A DNA stretch of 56,160 nucleotides from Candidatus Gastranaerophilales bacterium (GTDB taxonomy: Bacteria > Cyanobacteriota > Vampirovibrionia > Gastranaerophilales > Gastranaerophilaceae): assembly GCA_017475485.1 (NCBI GenBank), contig JAFVFO010000056.1:1-56160 (forward strand). The letters run 5' to 3'. Shown piece by piece: positions 27,935 through 35,918 of the stretch. The position numbers and the translations under genes are program-made. The first letter of the stretch is position 1. Every line of letters starts with the position of its first letter. The notes below the pieces were generated by a model, which saw only the letters and a program-made list of their open reading frames with translations, was not told the origin of the DNA and ran no database searches.

Positions 27935-28125
27935 TTCAGCGTGAGCAGTCGCTCTACGCTTCGCTGCCTTTCCGCCTGACAAATCATAGATTTGAAACGG
28001 CGGCATAGTCCAGATTACGCACAAGCCCACCGCCTCATCGGCGCTGTGCATGTGCTCCACATCCTCTTGCCTTTGCAGCGCTCAGCGTGAGCAGTCGCTC
28101 TACGCTTCGCGCTGCAAAGGCAAAA
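27935..28125. repeat. GC-rich intergenic island 2 with 29-bp direct repeats and a large hairpin
   Basis: The panD to XRE spacer (390 bases) is dominated by a GC-rich block. A 29-base sequence occurs identically at 27936-27964 and 28082-28110, a period of 146 bases. The second copy sits inside a stem with 15-bp perfect arms (28067-28081 and 28109-28123). The unit itself has a GAGC-AGTC-GCTC hairpin. A minus-strand frame is open across much of it but has no start signal. No promoter or RNA gene recognised; it is not a CRISPR. Confidence 0.7.
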
Positions 28126-28129
28126 ATAA

Positions 28130-28155
28130 TGCGGTATGTTTTCACAAACCGCATA
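28130..28155. terminator. small hairpin at the edge of GC-rich island 2
   Basis: ATGCGGT and ACCGCAT form a 7-bp stem around a T-rich loop. There is no downstream T tract, so terminator function is uncertain. It is placed about 120 bases past the minus-strand XRE gene's stop codon. Confidence 0.3.
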
Positions 28156-28276
28156 AGTCAAGAAAGGAATGGTTAGACTATTAACTAACATGATTATTAC
28201 ACATAAAAAAATACTTGTGCAAATTTATTACTAAATTGTTACATATACTATACAATTTGTTGAATAAATTTTCATA

Positions 28277-28570
28277 CTAGTTAATTCCCCGCTCATCGAG
28301 CATATTTTCAACTTCTTTTATAATTGAATTACGCAGAGAAGCGGTAGTATTTTCATCTTGCAAAAAGACAGCACCGGTACCTGCAATAATATAATTTAAG
28401 TTGACTTTATAGTCAAGCAATAATTTACTTAACAGATTTAAACCTGCACTTGACTTACCTGTTTCTATATTTGATATAGCCTGTTTTGTAACATTAAGCA
28501 TATCGGCCAAATCTTGCTGAGATTTATTGAGCATTAGCCTTACTTTTTTAATCCTTGTCCCTATGTTCAT
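28277..28570 (-). CDS. XRE-family helix-turn-helix regulator
   Basis: A 97-residue DNA-binding protein. Residues 1-65 form a classic Cro/C1-type helix-turn-helix: IGTRIKKVRLMLNKSQQDLA, then MLNVTKQAISNIETGKSSAG for the recognition helix. A short C-terminal helix (IIKEVENMLDERGIN) probably dimerises it. I chose the ATG at 28570, which has AAGGTG 9 bases upstream; the frame also extends to a GTG at 28582. It is divergent from the small HTH gene, and a palindromic promoter lies between them, so autoregulation is likely. Confidence 0.88.
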   Translation of the reverse strand: MNIGTRIKKVRLMLNKSQQDLADMLNVTKQAISNIETGKSSAGLNLLSKLLLDYKVNLNYIIAGTGAVFLQDENTTASLRNSIIKEVENMLDERGIN

Positions 28571-28603
28571 AATAAATAACACCTTTACATAATATATTAA
28601 ATC

Positions 28604-28650
28604 TTGACATCTATAAATTTTTAATATACTCTACTTAATATAGAAGTCAA
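28604..28650. promoter_or_regulatory. palindromic face-to-face promoters with operator half-sites
   Basis: TTGACATCTATA (28604-28615) and TATAGAAGTCAA (28639-28650) are inverted copies matching at 11 of 12 bases. Each contains a -35 hexamer: plus TTGACA-15-TATACT and minus TTGACT-16-TATATT. The two -10 boxes overlap at 28623-28630. The divergent transcripts would cross, and a regulator bound to the half-sites would cover both -35 boxes. Confidence 0.6.
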
Positions 28651-28700
28651 TTTTATTATAACATAATAAAGTTAAAATTTACAAATAGTTTACAGAATAT

Positions 28701-28964
28701 ATGGAAAAGAAAAAAGATATCAACACGATTTACGAACAAAAAATTATCACCAGATGTATTCTAAAAGGGATGACTCTTACACAAATAGCGCAAGAGCTCA
28801 AGTGTGCCAAATCTACGGCAGGATACAAAACCAAAAAACTTTTTGAAGAATATTCTTCATGCGATAGATATGAATTTGTAATAAATGTTTTTACGAAATT
28901 AATCACAAAATATAAAAACGAAATCGCAAAACTGCAAGAGGAACTTGAAAATTACAAAAAATAA
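28701..28964 (+). CDS. small HTH protein with coiled-coil tail
   Basis: An 87-residue protein. Residues about 22-50 read as a helix-turn-helix of the resolvase/sigma-70 region 4 type: GMTLTQIAQELKCAKSTAGYK. The C-terminal about 25 residues form a charged coiled coil (KYKNEIAKLQEELENYKK). No catalytic domain, so it is probably a small DNA-binding factor. It starts 130 bases from the divergent XRE gene and shares its palindromic promoter region; no ribosome site is obvious. It ends at a strong terminator. I do not recognise the family. Confidence 0.6.
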   Translation: MEKKKDINTIYEQKIITRCILKGMTLTQIAQELKCAKSTAGYKTKKLFEEYSSCDRYEFVINVFTKLITKYKNEIAKLQEELENYKK

Positions 28965-29001
28965 ATTTATTAACTCTCTACTTATTCGATTTATCATTAA
29001 A

Positions 29002-29026
29002 CCCCGCATTATGCGGGGCTTTTTTT
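29002..29026 (+). terminator. terminator of the small HTH gene
   Basis: CCCCGCA-TTA-TGCGGGG, a 7-bp GC stem with a 3-base loop followed by CTTTTTTT. It is a textbook intrinsic terminator on the plus strand, and it also lies between converging genes, so it may insulate glgA. Confidence 0.92.
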
Positions 29027-29028
29027 GA

Positions 29029-30483
29029 CTAGAAATTTTTCCTGTTTAAAACATCAAGATACAGGAATTTGTATTTTTGTGCAGAATCTTCCCAAGAAAA
29101 TTTTGTATTTATACAATTTTTTATAATATTTTTAAATTCTTGCTTCCTGTCATAATAAGTCCAGATTGCATTTTTAATTTCATTTACCATGCTTTGAGCG
29201 TCATAAGCCAAGAACTTAAACCCTGTAGCGTTATCATTAGGATAAGCAATGATTGTATCATCCAAACCGCCGACTGCACGCACTATAGGCACAGAGCCGT
29301 ATTTCATTGCAATCATTTGTGAAATTCCGCATGGTTCAAATAATGAAGGCATTAAGAATAAATCAGACGCTTTGTAAATTTGTTCGGATAAATCGGCTTT
29401 AAAATCAATCCATGCCCGAATATTTGAAGAATTATTAGAAGCCCAAATCAGCATGTTTTGATATCCGTCTTCACCTGTTCCTAAAAATACAAAGTCGGCA
29501 GGCTGATTCATGAGTTCAAACTTGGCAAAATCGATTAAATCAAGCCCTTTTTGGTAAACAAGCCTTGATATCATTGCGATTAAAGGCCTGTTTGGGTTTT
29601 GGGGAAGTCCGAACATTTTTTGAATTTCAGCCTTTAATTTCGGTTTTTGCTTGATATCAAAATTTTTCTTATCGTACTTTGTACCGTTTAAAATACCGCA
29701 CAATTTATATTTTTGCCCGCGAAGAGTGTAGTCCATGCCCTCACCGCCTGCGGAATCAAGAATTTCTTGTGCATAACGCGGGGAAACCGTTGTAATTTTA
29801 TCGGCACAATACAAAGCACCCTTGAGCCAATTTACCCTGCCGTAATGTTCAAGACAATCATCACGATAAACATTATCCCAGCGCATATTTGCAAAATCTA
29901 TAATGGATTTATCGCAAGAACCTTGATATGCGAGATTATGTATTGTGAAAACAGATTTTGTATCTTTATAAAATTCATCAAATTTATAATTAGATTTTAA
30001 ATATACAGGCAGCATAGCCGTATGCCAATCATTCGCATGAATTATATCCGGTCTGAAATTAATTAATTTTGCATATTCCAATGTAGCAAGGCAAAATGCA
30101 ACATATCTTTGCATTTCATACATTTCATCACACCATTTTGGATAAACCACATTAAAACAAGAAAAATATTTAGGATTATCAATAAAAAATACTTTTATTT
30201 TAGTTGAAGGAACTTCACACATATAAAGTTTAAAAATATGCTGACTATGACCCATATTAAGCCTTAAATCAGAATTAGGAATTTCTGTAATATTATATTT
30301 ATTTTTATCTATACACCCATACAACGGGGTAAATACAGCGCATTCAACATTTTGTTTATCAAGATACAAAGGTAGTTCGCCTACAACATCGGCTAATCCG
30401 CCGACTTTTGAATAAGGTGCAACTTCTGAAGATGCAAACAAAACCCTTAATTCGCGCCTTGCTTTTCTAAATTTGAATTCCAT
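29029..30483 (-). CDS. glgA: glycogen synthase (ADP-glucose)
   Basis: A GT5 glycosyltransferase that extends alpha-1,4-glucan from ADP-glucose. The 484-residue protein has the substrate loop YSKVGGLADVVGELP near 25 (KxGGL motif), a C-terminal GT-B half with GTGEDGYQNMLI, and the acceptor/nucleotide motif PSLFEPCGISQMIAMKYG near 390 with GGLDDT. Unlike many, it is not next to glgB/C; it precedes ruvA in this strand order only by chance. It probably starts at the ATG at 30483, with AAGGA upstream. The gene implies glycogen storage. All key motifs are present. Confidence 0.95.
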   Translation of the reverse strand: MEFKFRKARRELRVLFASSEVAPYSKVGGLADVVGELPLYLDKQNVECAVFTPLYGCIDKNKYNITEIPNSDLRLNMGHSQHIFKLYMCEVPSTKIKVFFIDNPKYFSCFNVVYPKWCDEMYEMQRYVAFCLATLEYAKLINFRPDIIHANDWHTAMLPVYLKSNYKFDEFYKDTKSVFTIHNLAYQGSCDKSIIDFANMRWDNVYRDDCLEHYGRVNWLKGALYCADKITTVSPRYAQEILDSAGGEGMDYTLRGQKYKLCGILNGTKYDKKNFDIKQKPKLKAEIQKMFGLPQNPNRPLIAMISRLVYQKGLDLIDFAKFELMNQPADFVFLGTGEDGYQNMLIWASNNSSNIRAWIDFKADLSEQIYKASDLFLMPSLFEPCGISQMIAMKYGSVPIVRAVGGLDDTIIAYPNDNATGFKFLAYDAQSMVNEIKNAIWTYYDRKQEFKNIIKNCINTKFSWEDSAQKYKFLYLDVLNRKNF

Positions 30484-30495
30484 ATTCTATCCTTC

Positions 30496-31107
30496 TTAAA
30501 ATAATGATAATATTTTTAAAACTTCTTTTAATAATTCCTGTGAATCATCCTTATCCAGCACCGAAATTGCCTGTTCTAAAGGATTTTGATATTCGGTTTT
30601 ATTATAGCCTAAAGATTGTAAAATTGTAACTGTTTGATTAATTGTTTCATCCGATATTATAGAATTTGTATTTTTAGATGTAATTAAATCAGCTGTTATA
30701 TCAAGTTTTGTCAGTTTGTCTTTTAATTCAAGAACAATTTTTTGCGCCATTTTAGCACCCACTCCTTTTGTTCTTGAAATAAGTTTATCGTCACCCGAAA
30801 TTACCGCATTAACCAAATCATCCGTTTCAAATTCATCTAAAAGTGCAAATGCAACTTTTGTACCTATACCCGATACAGCGGTTAAAATATCAAAAATTGT
30901 TCTGTCTTGTTTATTCAAAAAACCGCAAAGAAGCATGGAATCTTCTTTGTGAATTAATTTAGAATATATTTTTATTTCGGAATTAATATCCGGTAGTTTT
31001 TGCAAAGTTCTTAAATTAATCAAAAACCTATAGCCGATACCTGACACCTCAAGCGTACAATAGGGAAATTTTTTATCGGCCAAAATGCCTTTAAAATAAT
31101 CGTACAT
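30496..31107 (-). CDS. ruvA: Holliday junction branch-migration protein RuvA
   Basis: Binds Holliday junctions and loads the RuvB motor. The 203-residue protein has the OB-fold N-terminus (YDYFKGILADKKFPYCTLEV), and two helix-hairpin-helix motifs: AVSGIGTKVAFALLDEF (about 78-94) and RTKGVGAKMAQKIVLELKDKL (about 112-132). A short linker and a helical RuvB-binding domain III follow (QTVTILQSLGYNKTEYQNPL). It lies 12 bases before glgA on the same strand; ruvB and ruvC are not in the window. AAGGAG precedes the ATG. Confidence 0.96.
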   Translation of the reverse strand: MYDYFKGILADKKFPYCTLEVSGIGYRFLINLRTLQKLPDINSEIKIYSKLIHKEDSMLLCGFLNKQDRTIFDILTAVSGIGTKVAFALLDEFETDDLVNAVISGDDKLISRTKGVGAKMAQKIVLELKDKLTKLDITADLITSKNTNSIISDETINQTVTILQSLGYNKTEYQNPLEQAISVLDKDDSQELLKEVLKILSLF

Positions 31108-31170
31108 GTTAACTCCTTAACTAAATAATAGCAAAAAAGTCATTAAAAGAAATAAAATATAAACAATGTG

Positions 31171-32073
31171 TTACACTTGTTGAACTTTTTTCCAAATATT
31201 AGAATAAAGTTCTTTTCTAAGGTAAGAATCGTCATTATATTTTCTCAGCATTTCGCGTGCATATTCTAATTTATACTCATTTACAGGATATTCCCGAACA
31301 GGCTCGAAACCGTTTGCAAGCATTACATCCATTAATTCATTTATATCAATGCCTGTATCTTGTTCTCTATAGCTGAATGCCACAACACCATTGGGTTTTA
31401 AAACTCTGTTTATCTTTTTTGCAACATCATTTAATACTTCAATATGGTTAGAAGTCATCACCCTTTTGGGGTTATCTTCGCTTGACGGTTCACATAGAAG
31501 ATGATAAAGGGTATTTCTAAAAAGCAAGATATCAACACTATCTTTTTTGAATAATTTATCAATTTCAAGAGCATTGCCCTGCTTAAAACTGCAATTCTCA
31601 AACGCACCGTCATTTAGTTGAAATTCTTTATTTCCTACAGGGTGAAAATAATTATGGAATTTTTTTGCACATCTGCGCTCATAATCTCCGCCATAATAAT
31701 AAAAATAACTTTCATCACGAAGAAAATTTTCATAATGAGAATCAATTATATATCTGCCTTTTTGCGCTTCGTCTATTGCATTTTGTGAAACATCAACCCC
31801 GATTAATTTTAAACCCTTAAAATCATCCAGCATCATTGCATAACTGTATAGTTCTTTTCCACTTGAACAGCCCATGGATACAAGGTTTATCTCATCTTGA
31901 TTTGAAAAATTTTCCTTTAAATATTTTTGAAGTAATAAATCGGTAATTATTTCATCACGCCTAAAAAAGGAAGTCTGGTGAATAAGTTCTCCTAACGGAA
32001 CTATATTTGTTTTTTCATTCCTTAAACATGATTTAAAACTATACGTCTTATAAGAAATTGGGGAAATTTTCAT
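31171..32073 (-). CDS. CheR-like SAM-dependent methyltransferase
   Basis: A 300-residue methyltransferase of the CheR type (protein-glutamate methyltransferases). The SAM site SMGCSSGKELYSYAM (about 67) and the acidic loop LIGVDVSQNAIDEAQKGRY (about 93) are clear, followed by QGNALEID, LFRNTLYHL (the DxxxFRN-type motif) and VLKPNGVVAFSY. The N-terminal CheR helical domain is reduced (ELIHQTSFFRRDEIITDLLL). There are no other chemotaxis genes, so the substrate may not be a chemoreceptor. The frame runs to a TTG at 32079, but ATG 32073 has AAGGT 8 bases upstream. The N-terminus ISPISYKTYSFKS resembles another N-terminus in this window. Confidence 0.85.
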   Translation of the reverse strand: MKISPISYKTYSFKSCLRNEKTNIVPLGELIHQTSFFRRDEIITDLLLQKYLKENFSNQDEINLVSMGCSSGKELYSYAMMLDDFKGLKLIGVDVSQNAIDEAQKGRYIIDSHYENFLRDESYFYYYGGDYERRCAKKFHNYFHPVGNKEFQLNDGAFENCSFKQGNALEIDKLFKKDSVDILLFRNTLYHLLCEPSSEDNPKRVMTSNHIEVLNDVAKKINRVLKPNGVVAFSYREQDTGIDINELMDVMLANGFEPVREYPVNEYKLEYAREMLRKYNDDSYLRKELYSNIWKKVQQV

Positions 32074-32135
32074 TATCAATACCTTTACATAATAATAAAA
32101 CTTCTGAATATAGTTTTTTGCATTTATGAAGTTTT

Positions 32136-32163
32136 TTGTAAATAGGGATTTTGCTGGTATAAT
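32136..32163 (+). promoter_or_regulatory. ilvBN promoter
   Basis: TTGTAA, 16 bases, then TATAAT preceded by TGG, giving an extended -10. It lies 24 bases before the ilvB ATG with AAGAAAGG as ribosome site, so the leader is short (about 20 bases) and there is no room for an attenuator peptide. Confidence 0.7.
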
Positions 32164-32186
32164 ATCTTTAAAAAGAAAGGTTTTAT

Positions 32187-33896
32187 ATGAATAAAGTTAT
32201 GCTCTCCGGTGCCGAAATATTAATCAAATCCCTTGTTAAAGAAGGGGTAGAAGAAGTCTTTGGATATCCTGGAGGGGTTGTCTTACCTTTATATGACGCT
32301 CTTTATTTGCAACATGACATTAAACACTATCTGGTAAGACATGAACAAGCTGCCGTACATGCCGCGGAAGGCTATGCAAGGGTAACTGCCCGTGCAGGCG
32401 TTGCAATTGTTACATCAGGCCCCGGCGCATGTAACACCATTACAGGCCTTGCAAATGCTTATTATGACGGAACACCGCTTATTTTAATTACAGGACAGGT
32501 AAATTCCAAATTAATCGGCGGAGATGCCTTTCAAGAAGCAGATGTTGTCGGCATAACGCGTTCTTGTTGCAAACACAATTACCTTGTAAAAGATGTTAGG
32601 GATTTAGCCCGTATTATAAAAGAGGCATTTTATATCGCAACTACAGGAAAAAAAGGGCCTGTAGTAATAGACATTCCCGTTGATGTATTTAGCGCCAAAT
32701 GTCCTTTTGAATACCCCAAACAGGTAGATTTAGTAGGATACAACCCAAATTATACAGGTCATCCTCTGCAAATTAAAAGAGCCTTTGAAGCCTTAATTGA
32801 AGCAAAGCGCCCCGTTATTATTTCAGGCGGCGGTGTTATGGCGGCAAATGCAAGCAAAGAATTAATTGAAGTTGCAACCAAATTGCAAATCCCCGTTGTA
32901 CATACGTTAATGGGTACCGGAACATTCCCTGATAACCTTGAAAACAGTCTTGGGATGATGGGAATGCACGGAAATTATTGTGCAAATCTGACAGTTGCAA
33001 ACGCAGATGTTATTTTTGCAATAGGAACAAGATTTTCAGATAGAATTACGGGCTGCTTAAACAAGTTCGCGCGCGACGCACAAGTAATTCACGTTGATAT
33101 AGACCCTTGCTCAATTTCTAAAAACGTAAAAGCCTCTATTCCGATTGTAGGTGATATTAAAAATGTTTTAACGACATTAATACAACAGATTAATAAATCA
33201 CACCATAAGGTTAACATTGAATTAAAAGATAAATGGTTTCAAGATATTAACGAATGGAAGAAAAAAATTGCCGTTGCGCAAAAAATGGGCGATAAATTAA
33301 GCGCAATAACGGTTTTAGAAAAAATTTATGAATTTACTAAAGATGATGAACCAATTGTCACAACAGAAGTTGGACAGCACCAAATGTGGACTGCGCAAAA
33401 CTTCAAGTTTAATAAACCAAGAAAATTAATAACATCAGGCGGTTTAGGAACAATGGGTTTTGGTTTTCCCGCTGCAATGGGCGCAGCAGTAGGTGCTAAA
33501 AACAAATATATCTTAAACATTGCAGGCGACGGCTCAATTCAAATGAATATTCAAGAATTAATGACTGCCGTTGATTATAAGTTTAAAATTATAAATTGCA
33601 TAATCAATAACGGTTATCTTGGCATGGTTCGCCAATGGCAGGAAAAAATATACAATAAACACTATTCACAAACAAAAATTTCATCTCCCGATTTTGTAAA
33701 ATTAGCAGAAAGTTATGGTGCACTTGGATTAAGAGTAGAGCATGAAGATGAAATTATGCCTGCTTTAAAATCTGCAATAGAATTTAACGGGCCGGTTATG
33801 ATTGATTTTGTTTGCGAAAACTTTGAAATGGTTTATCCATGGGTATTAGCAGGAGATGCAATAGATAAAGTATTACTATCAAGGGAAGGGTGCTAG
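32187..33896 (+). CDS. ilvB: acetolactate synthase large (catalytic) subunit
   Basis: Thiamine-diphosphate enzyme that makes acetolactate or acetohydroxybutyrate, the first common step of branched-chain amino acid synthesis. The 569-residue protein has the N-terminal pyrimidine domain with catalytic Glu in RHEQAAVHAAEGYAR (about 54), a central FAD-type domain, and a C-terminal TPP domain with GDGSIQMNIQELMTAVDYKF leading to the NN of IINNGYLGMVRQWQ (about 450-485). All are typical of IlvB/IlvI. It overlaps ilvN by 7 bases at most and shares its operon. The regulatory subunit is the next gene. Confidence 0.97.
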   Translation: MNKVMLSGAEILIKSLVKEGVEEVFGYPGGVVLPLYDALYLQHDIKHYLVRHEQAAVHAAEGYARVTARAGVAIVTSGPGACNTITGLANAYYDGTPLILITGQVNSKLIGGDAFQEADVVGITRSCCKHNYLVKDVRDLARIIKEAFYIATTGKKGPVVIDIPVDVFSAKCPFEYPKQVDLVGYNPNYTGHPLQIKRAFEALIEAKRPVIISGGGVMAANASKELIEVATKLQIPVVHTLMGTGTFPDNLENSLGMMGMHGNYCANLTVANADVIFAIGTRFSDRITGCLNKFARDAQVIHVDIDPCSISKNVKASIPIVGDIKNVLTTLIQQINKSHHKVNIELKDKWFQDINEWKKKIAVAQKMGDKLSAITVLEKIYEFTKDDEPIVTTEVGQHQMWTAQNFKFNKPRKLITSGGLGTMGFGFPAAMGAAVGAKNKYILNIAGDGSIQMNIQELMTAVDYKFKIINCIINNGYLGMVRQWQEKIYNKHYSQTKISSPDFVKLAESYGALGLRVEHEDEIMPALKSAIEFNGPVMIDFVCENFEMVYPWVLAGDAIDKVLLSREGC

Positions 33897-33898
33897 TT

Positions 33899-34435
33899 AT
33901 GACAATAAACCACACAATATCGGTACTTGTTTCAAATGAAGTAGGGGTATTATCAAGAATAGTTGACCTTTTTTCAGGACGCGGATACAATATCGAAAGT
34001 CTGACCGTAGCTCCTACTATTGATAGCATTTATTCCCGCGTTACAATTGTCACTCCCGGTGATGATGATGTTATCGAGCAAATTTGTAAACAGCTAAACA
34101 GATTAATACCGGTTATAAAAGTTGCAAATTTATCTCTTGGGGACGCGATAGAATATGAAATCGGCCTTTTAAAGGTTGCGGTTAATGACGAAAACAGGGC
34201 CGAATTTATGAATATTGTTGCACAAGCACAAGCAACAATAATGGATGTAACCGATAAAATATATACCGTAAAAATAGATGGAGATGAGCAAAAGGTGCAA
34301 ACTTTTGCAGAATTAGTGCGCGGGTACGGAATTAAAGAATTTGTACGTTCAGGAAAAGTTGCAATTACGAAGAGCGGACAATTTTCAAACTTCAAAAAAC
34401 AAAAAAATGAAATTCTTAACTCTGCGCAAGCATAA
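33899..34435 (+). CDS. ilvN: acetolactate synthase small (regulatory) subunit
   Basis: The valine-sensing regulatory subunit that stimulates IlvB. The 178-residue protein has an N-terminal ACT domain: HTISVLVSNEVGVLSRIVDL, then FSGRGYNIESLTVAPTIDS. A C-terminal second ACT-like region follows from about 80 to the end. The frame runs back to a GTG at 33890 that overlaps ilvB; the ATG at 33899 has AAGGGAAGGG upstream and fits the family start TINHTISV. The two genes are within 3 bases, as in most bacteria. Family name ilvH is equivalent. Confidence 0.96.
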   Translation: MTINHTISVLVSNEVGVLSRIVDLFSGRGYNIESLTVAPTIDSIYSRVTIVTPGDDDVIEQICKQLNRLIPVIKVANLSLGDAIEYEIGLLKVAVNDENRAEFMNIVAQAQATIMDVTDKIYTVKIDGDEQKVQTFAELVRGYGIKEFVRSGKVAITKSGQFSNFKKQKNEILNSAQA

Positions 34436-34438
34436 GCT

Positions 34439-35737
34439 ATGAGAAAAATAAAAGTACAAACTAAGTTATCGTATTTAGCTTTAATTTTGCTAACTGTCCT
34501 TGCGCTTGCGTTTGGAGCACTAGTGGTATATATTATCTATTTTGCGGATTTCGCTTCATCAAGAAGCAAAAATGACGGCATAGAGCTATTAATTATCATT
34601 TTTGCAGCTTTGCCAATACTTTTTAAATCAACCATAAGTAAGGATATTTACGTTTCAGACATCTTATTATTTGACGATTATCTTGAATTAATTTACAAAA
34701 AGAACAATAAAGAAGCATTCAAAAGAAAAATATTCAAAAATGAAATAAAAGAATACAGTCTTGTATCTGACATATCTATTCAAAAATACGGTTCTAAAAG
34801 CCAAGTTTGCGTTTGCATTACCAATAATAAAATCACTTTAAATAACGGAGAGTGTATATTCTTCAACCATAATTCATTTACAAAATTATTTGGATGTCCT
34901 TACCAATTTTTGCTTGATATGTTAAAAGTGTCAAAAGAAATACCTAATTTTAAATACAGATTAAAGGGCGACAACGAATTTGCCAAAAAAGATGTCGAAC
35001 ACTTTATAATAAACGGGAAAAGGATGTCTGCTTCAGCACAGTTTAAATATTCAATGAAAAAAATTCCGTTTGTCGCAAAGATAGTTTTAGGTTTTTGCTG
35101 TTTAACAACAATTTTAAGTATCGGTATGATTATATATTTGAGCTTGCCGGCAATGCCTTTAAGACAGGAAGAAAAAATTTACATGACTCATTATAATATT
35201 GCTTCCGATTTATATACAAAAAAGAAATATAACGAAGCAATTACCGAATTAAATAAAGCAAAAAGCTATGCCAATGACAATCCGGAAGTGTATCTTCAAT
35301 TAGCATATAATTATCAAAAATTAAAAAATTATAATGACGCCATAAAAGAAGCAAAAGAAGGCTTAAAATACGTTAATAACAAAAATACACCTTACAGAAA
35401 ATTTCACAATTTTAAATTTACAACTAAAGAAGATATTTCTCTATATAGTATTATAGCTAAATCAGAAAGAAAATTAGAAAATTACCAAGAAGCAATTAAT
35501 GCCTATACATATATAATTGATAATTCACACTACACTTATAATGACAGCCATTTTTGGCGAGGTTGGTGTTATTATAATATCGGGAATTTAAGTAATGCAC
35601 ATAAAGATTTTCTTGAGCACAAAAGTATTATTTTAAAATACTTCAAAGATCAGGAAGAAACAGAATACAAAGATATTTACCCAAGATATACACGGGAAGA
35701 TTTAGAAAAAGTTAACTCCTGGTTAGCTTCAACATAA
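34439..35737 (+). CDS. membrane-anchored TPR protein
   Basis: A 432-residue protein. Two hydrophobic helices at the N-terminus (about 12-35 and 45-62) and a third at about 210-235 place it in the membrane. The stretch between them (80-200) is beta-rich with a basic insert, resembling a PH-like domain. A C-terminal TPR array follows from about 250: YNIASDLYTKKKYNEAITEL, VYLQLAYNYQKLKNYNDAIK and RKLENYQEAINAYTYIIDN. It begins 3 bases after ilvN, so transcription is probably shared although the function differs. A strong terminator follows. Partner unknown. Confidence 0.8.
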   Translation: MRKIKVQTKLSYLALILLTVLALAFGALVVYIIYFADFASSRSKNDGIELLIIIFAALPILFKSTISKDIYVSDILLFDDYLELIYKKNNKEAFKRKIFKNEIKEYSLVSDISIQKYGSKSQVCVCITNNKITLNNGECIFFNHNSFTKLFGCPYQFLLDMLKVSKEIPNFKYRLKGDNEFAKKDVEHFIINGKRMSASAQFKYSMKKIPFVAKIVLGFCCLTTILSIGMIIYLSLPAMPLRQEEKIYMTHYNIASDLYTKKKYNEAITELNKAKSYANDNPEVYLQLAYNYQKLKNYNDAIKEAKEGLKYVNNKNTPYRKFHNFKFTTKEDISLYSIIAKSERKLENYQEAINAYTYIIDNSHYTYNDSHFWRGWCYYNIGNLSNAHKDFLEHKSIILKYFKDQEETEYKDIYPRYTREDLEKVNSWLAST

Positions 35738-35764
35738 TTTTATTTTATATCAAAACACAAAATA

Positions 35765-35804
35765 ACCTCGCTCGTTAAATTAATTTTTAACGGCGGGGGC
35801 TTTT
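35765..35804 (+). terminator. terminator after the TPR gene
   Basis: CCTCGC-T-CGTTAAA and TTTAACG-GCGGGG pair with one bulge and G-U wobbles, followed by GCTTTT. It ends the ilvB-ilvN-TPR transcript on the plus strand. Confidence 0.7.
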
Positions 35805-35869
35805 AAACCTTATTGCACGAATAGAATTGATTGTGCAGAGGTGAATGTTTCTATATCAATTAATAATTA

Positions 35870-35898
35870 AAAATGCCTGCAAATTATGCAGGCATTTT
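35870..35898. terminator. bidirectional terminator of the TpsB gene
   Basis: AAAATGCCTGCA and TGCAGGCATTTT form a 12-bp perfect inverted repeat around a 5-base loop. It lies about 20 bases past the minus-strand TpsB stop and has U tracts in both directions. Confidence 0.85.
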
Positions 35899-35918
35899 AG
35901 AAATATTGTTATCAAATA

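Noticed and set aside
27990..28064. Minus-strand coding frame across GC-rich island 2
   Set aside because: It is open for a stretch but has no start codon with a ribosome site and the same sequence recurs in part in a second intergenic place, so it is better explained as a repeat.
27936..28110. CRISPR from the duplicated 29-mer
   Set aside because: Only two copies exist with a 117-base gap, no cas genes are present, and the repeat is part of a larger hairpin.
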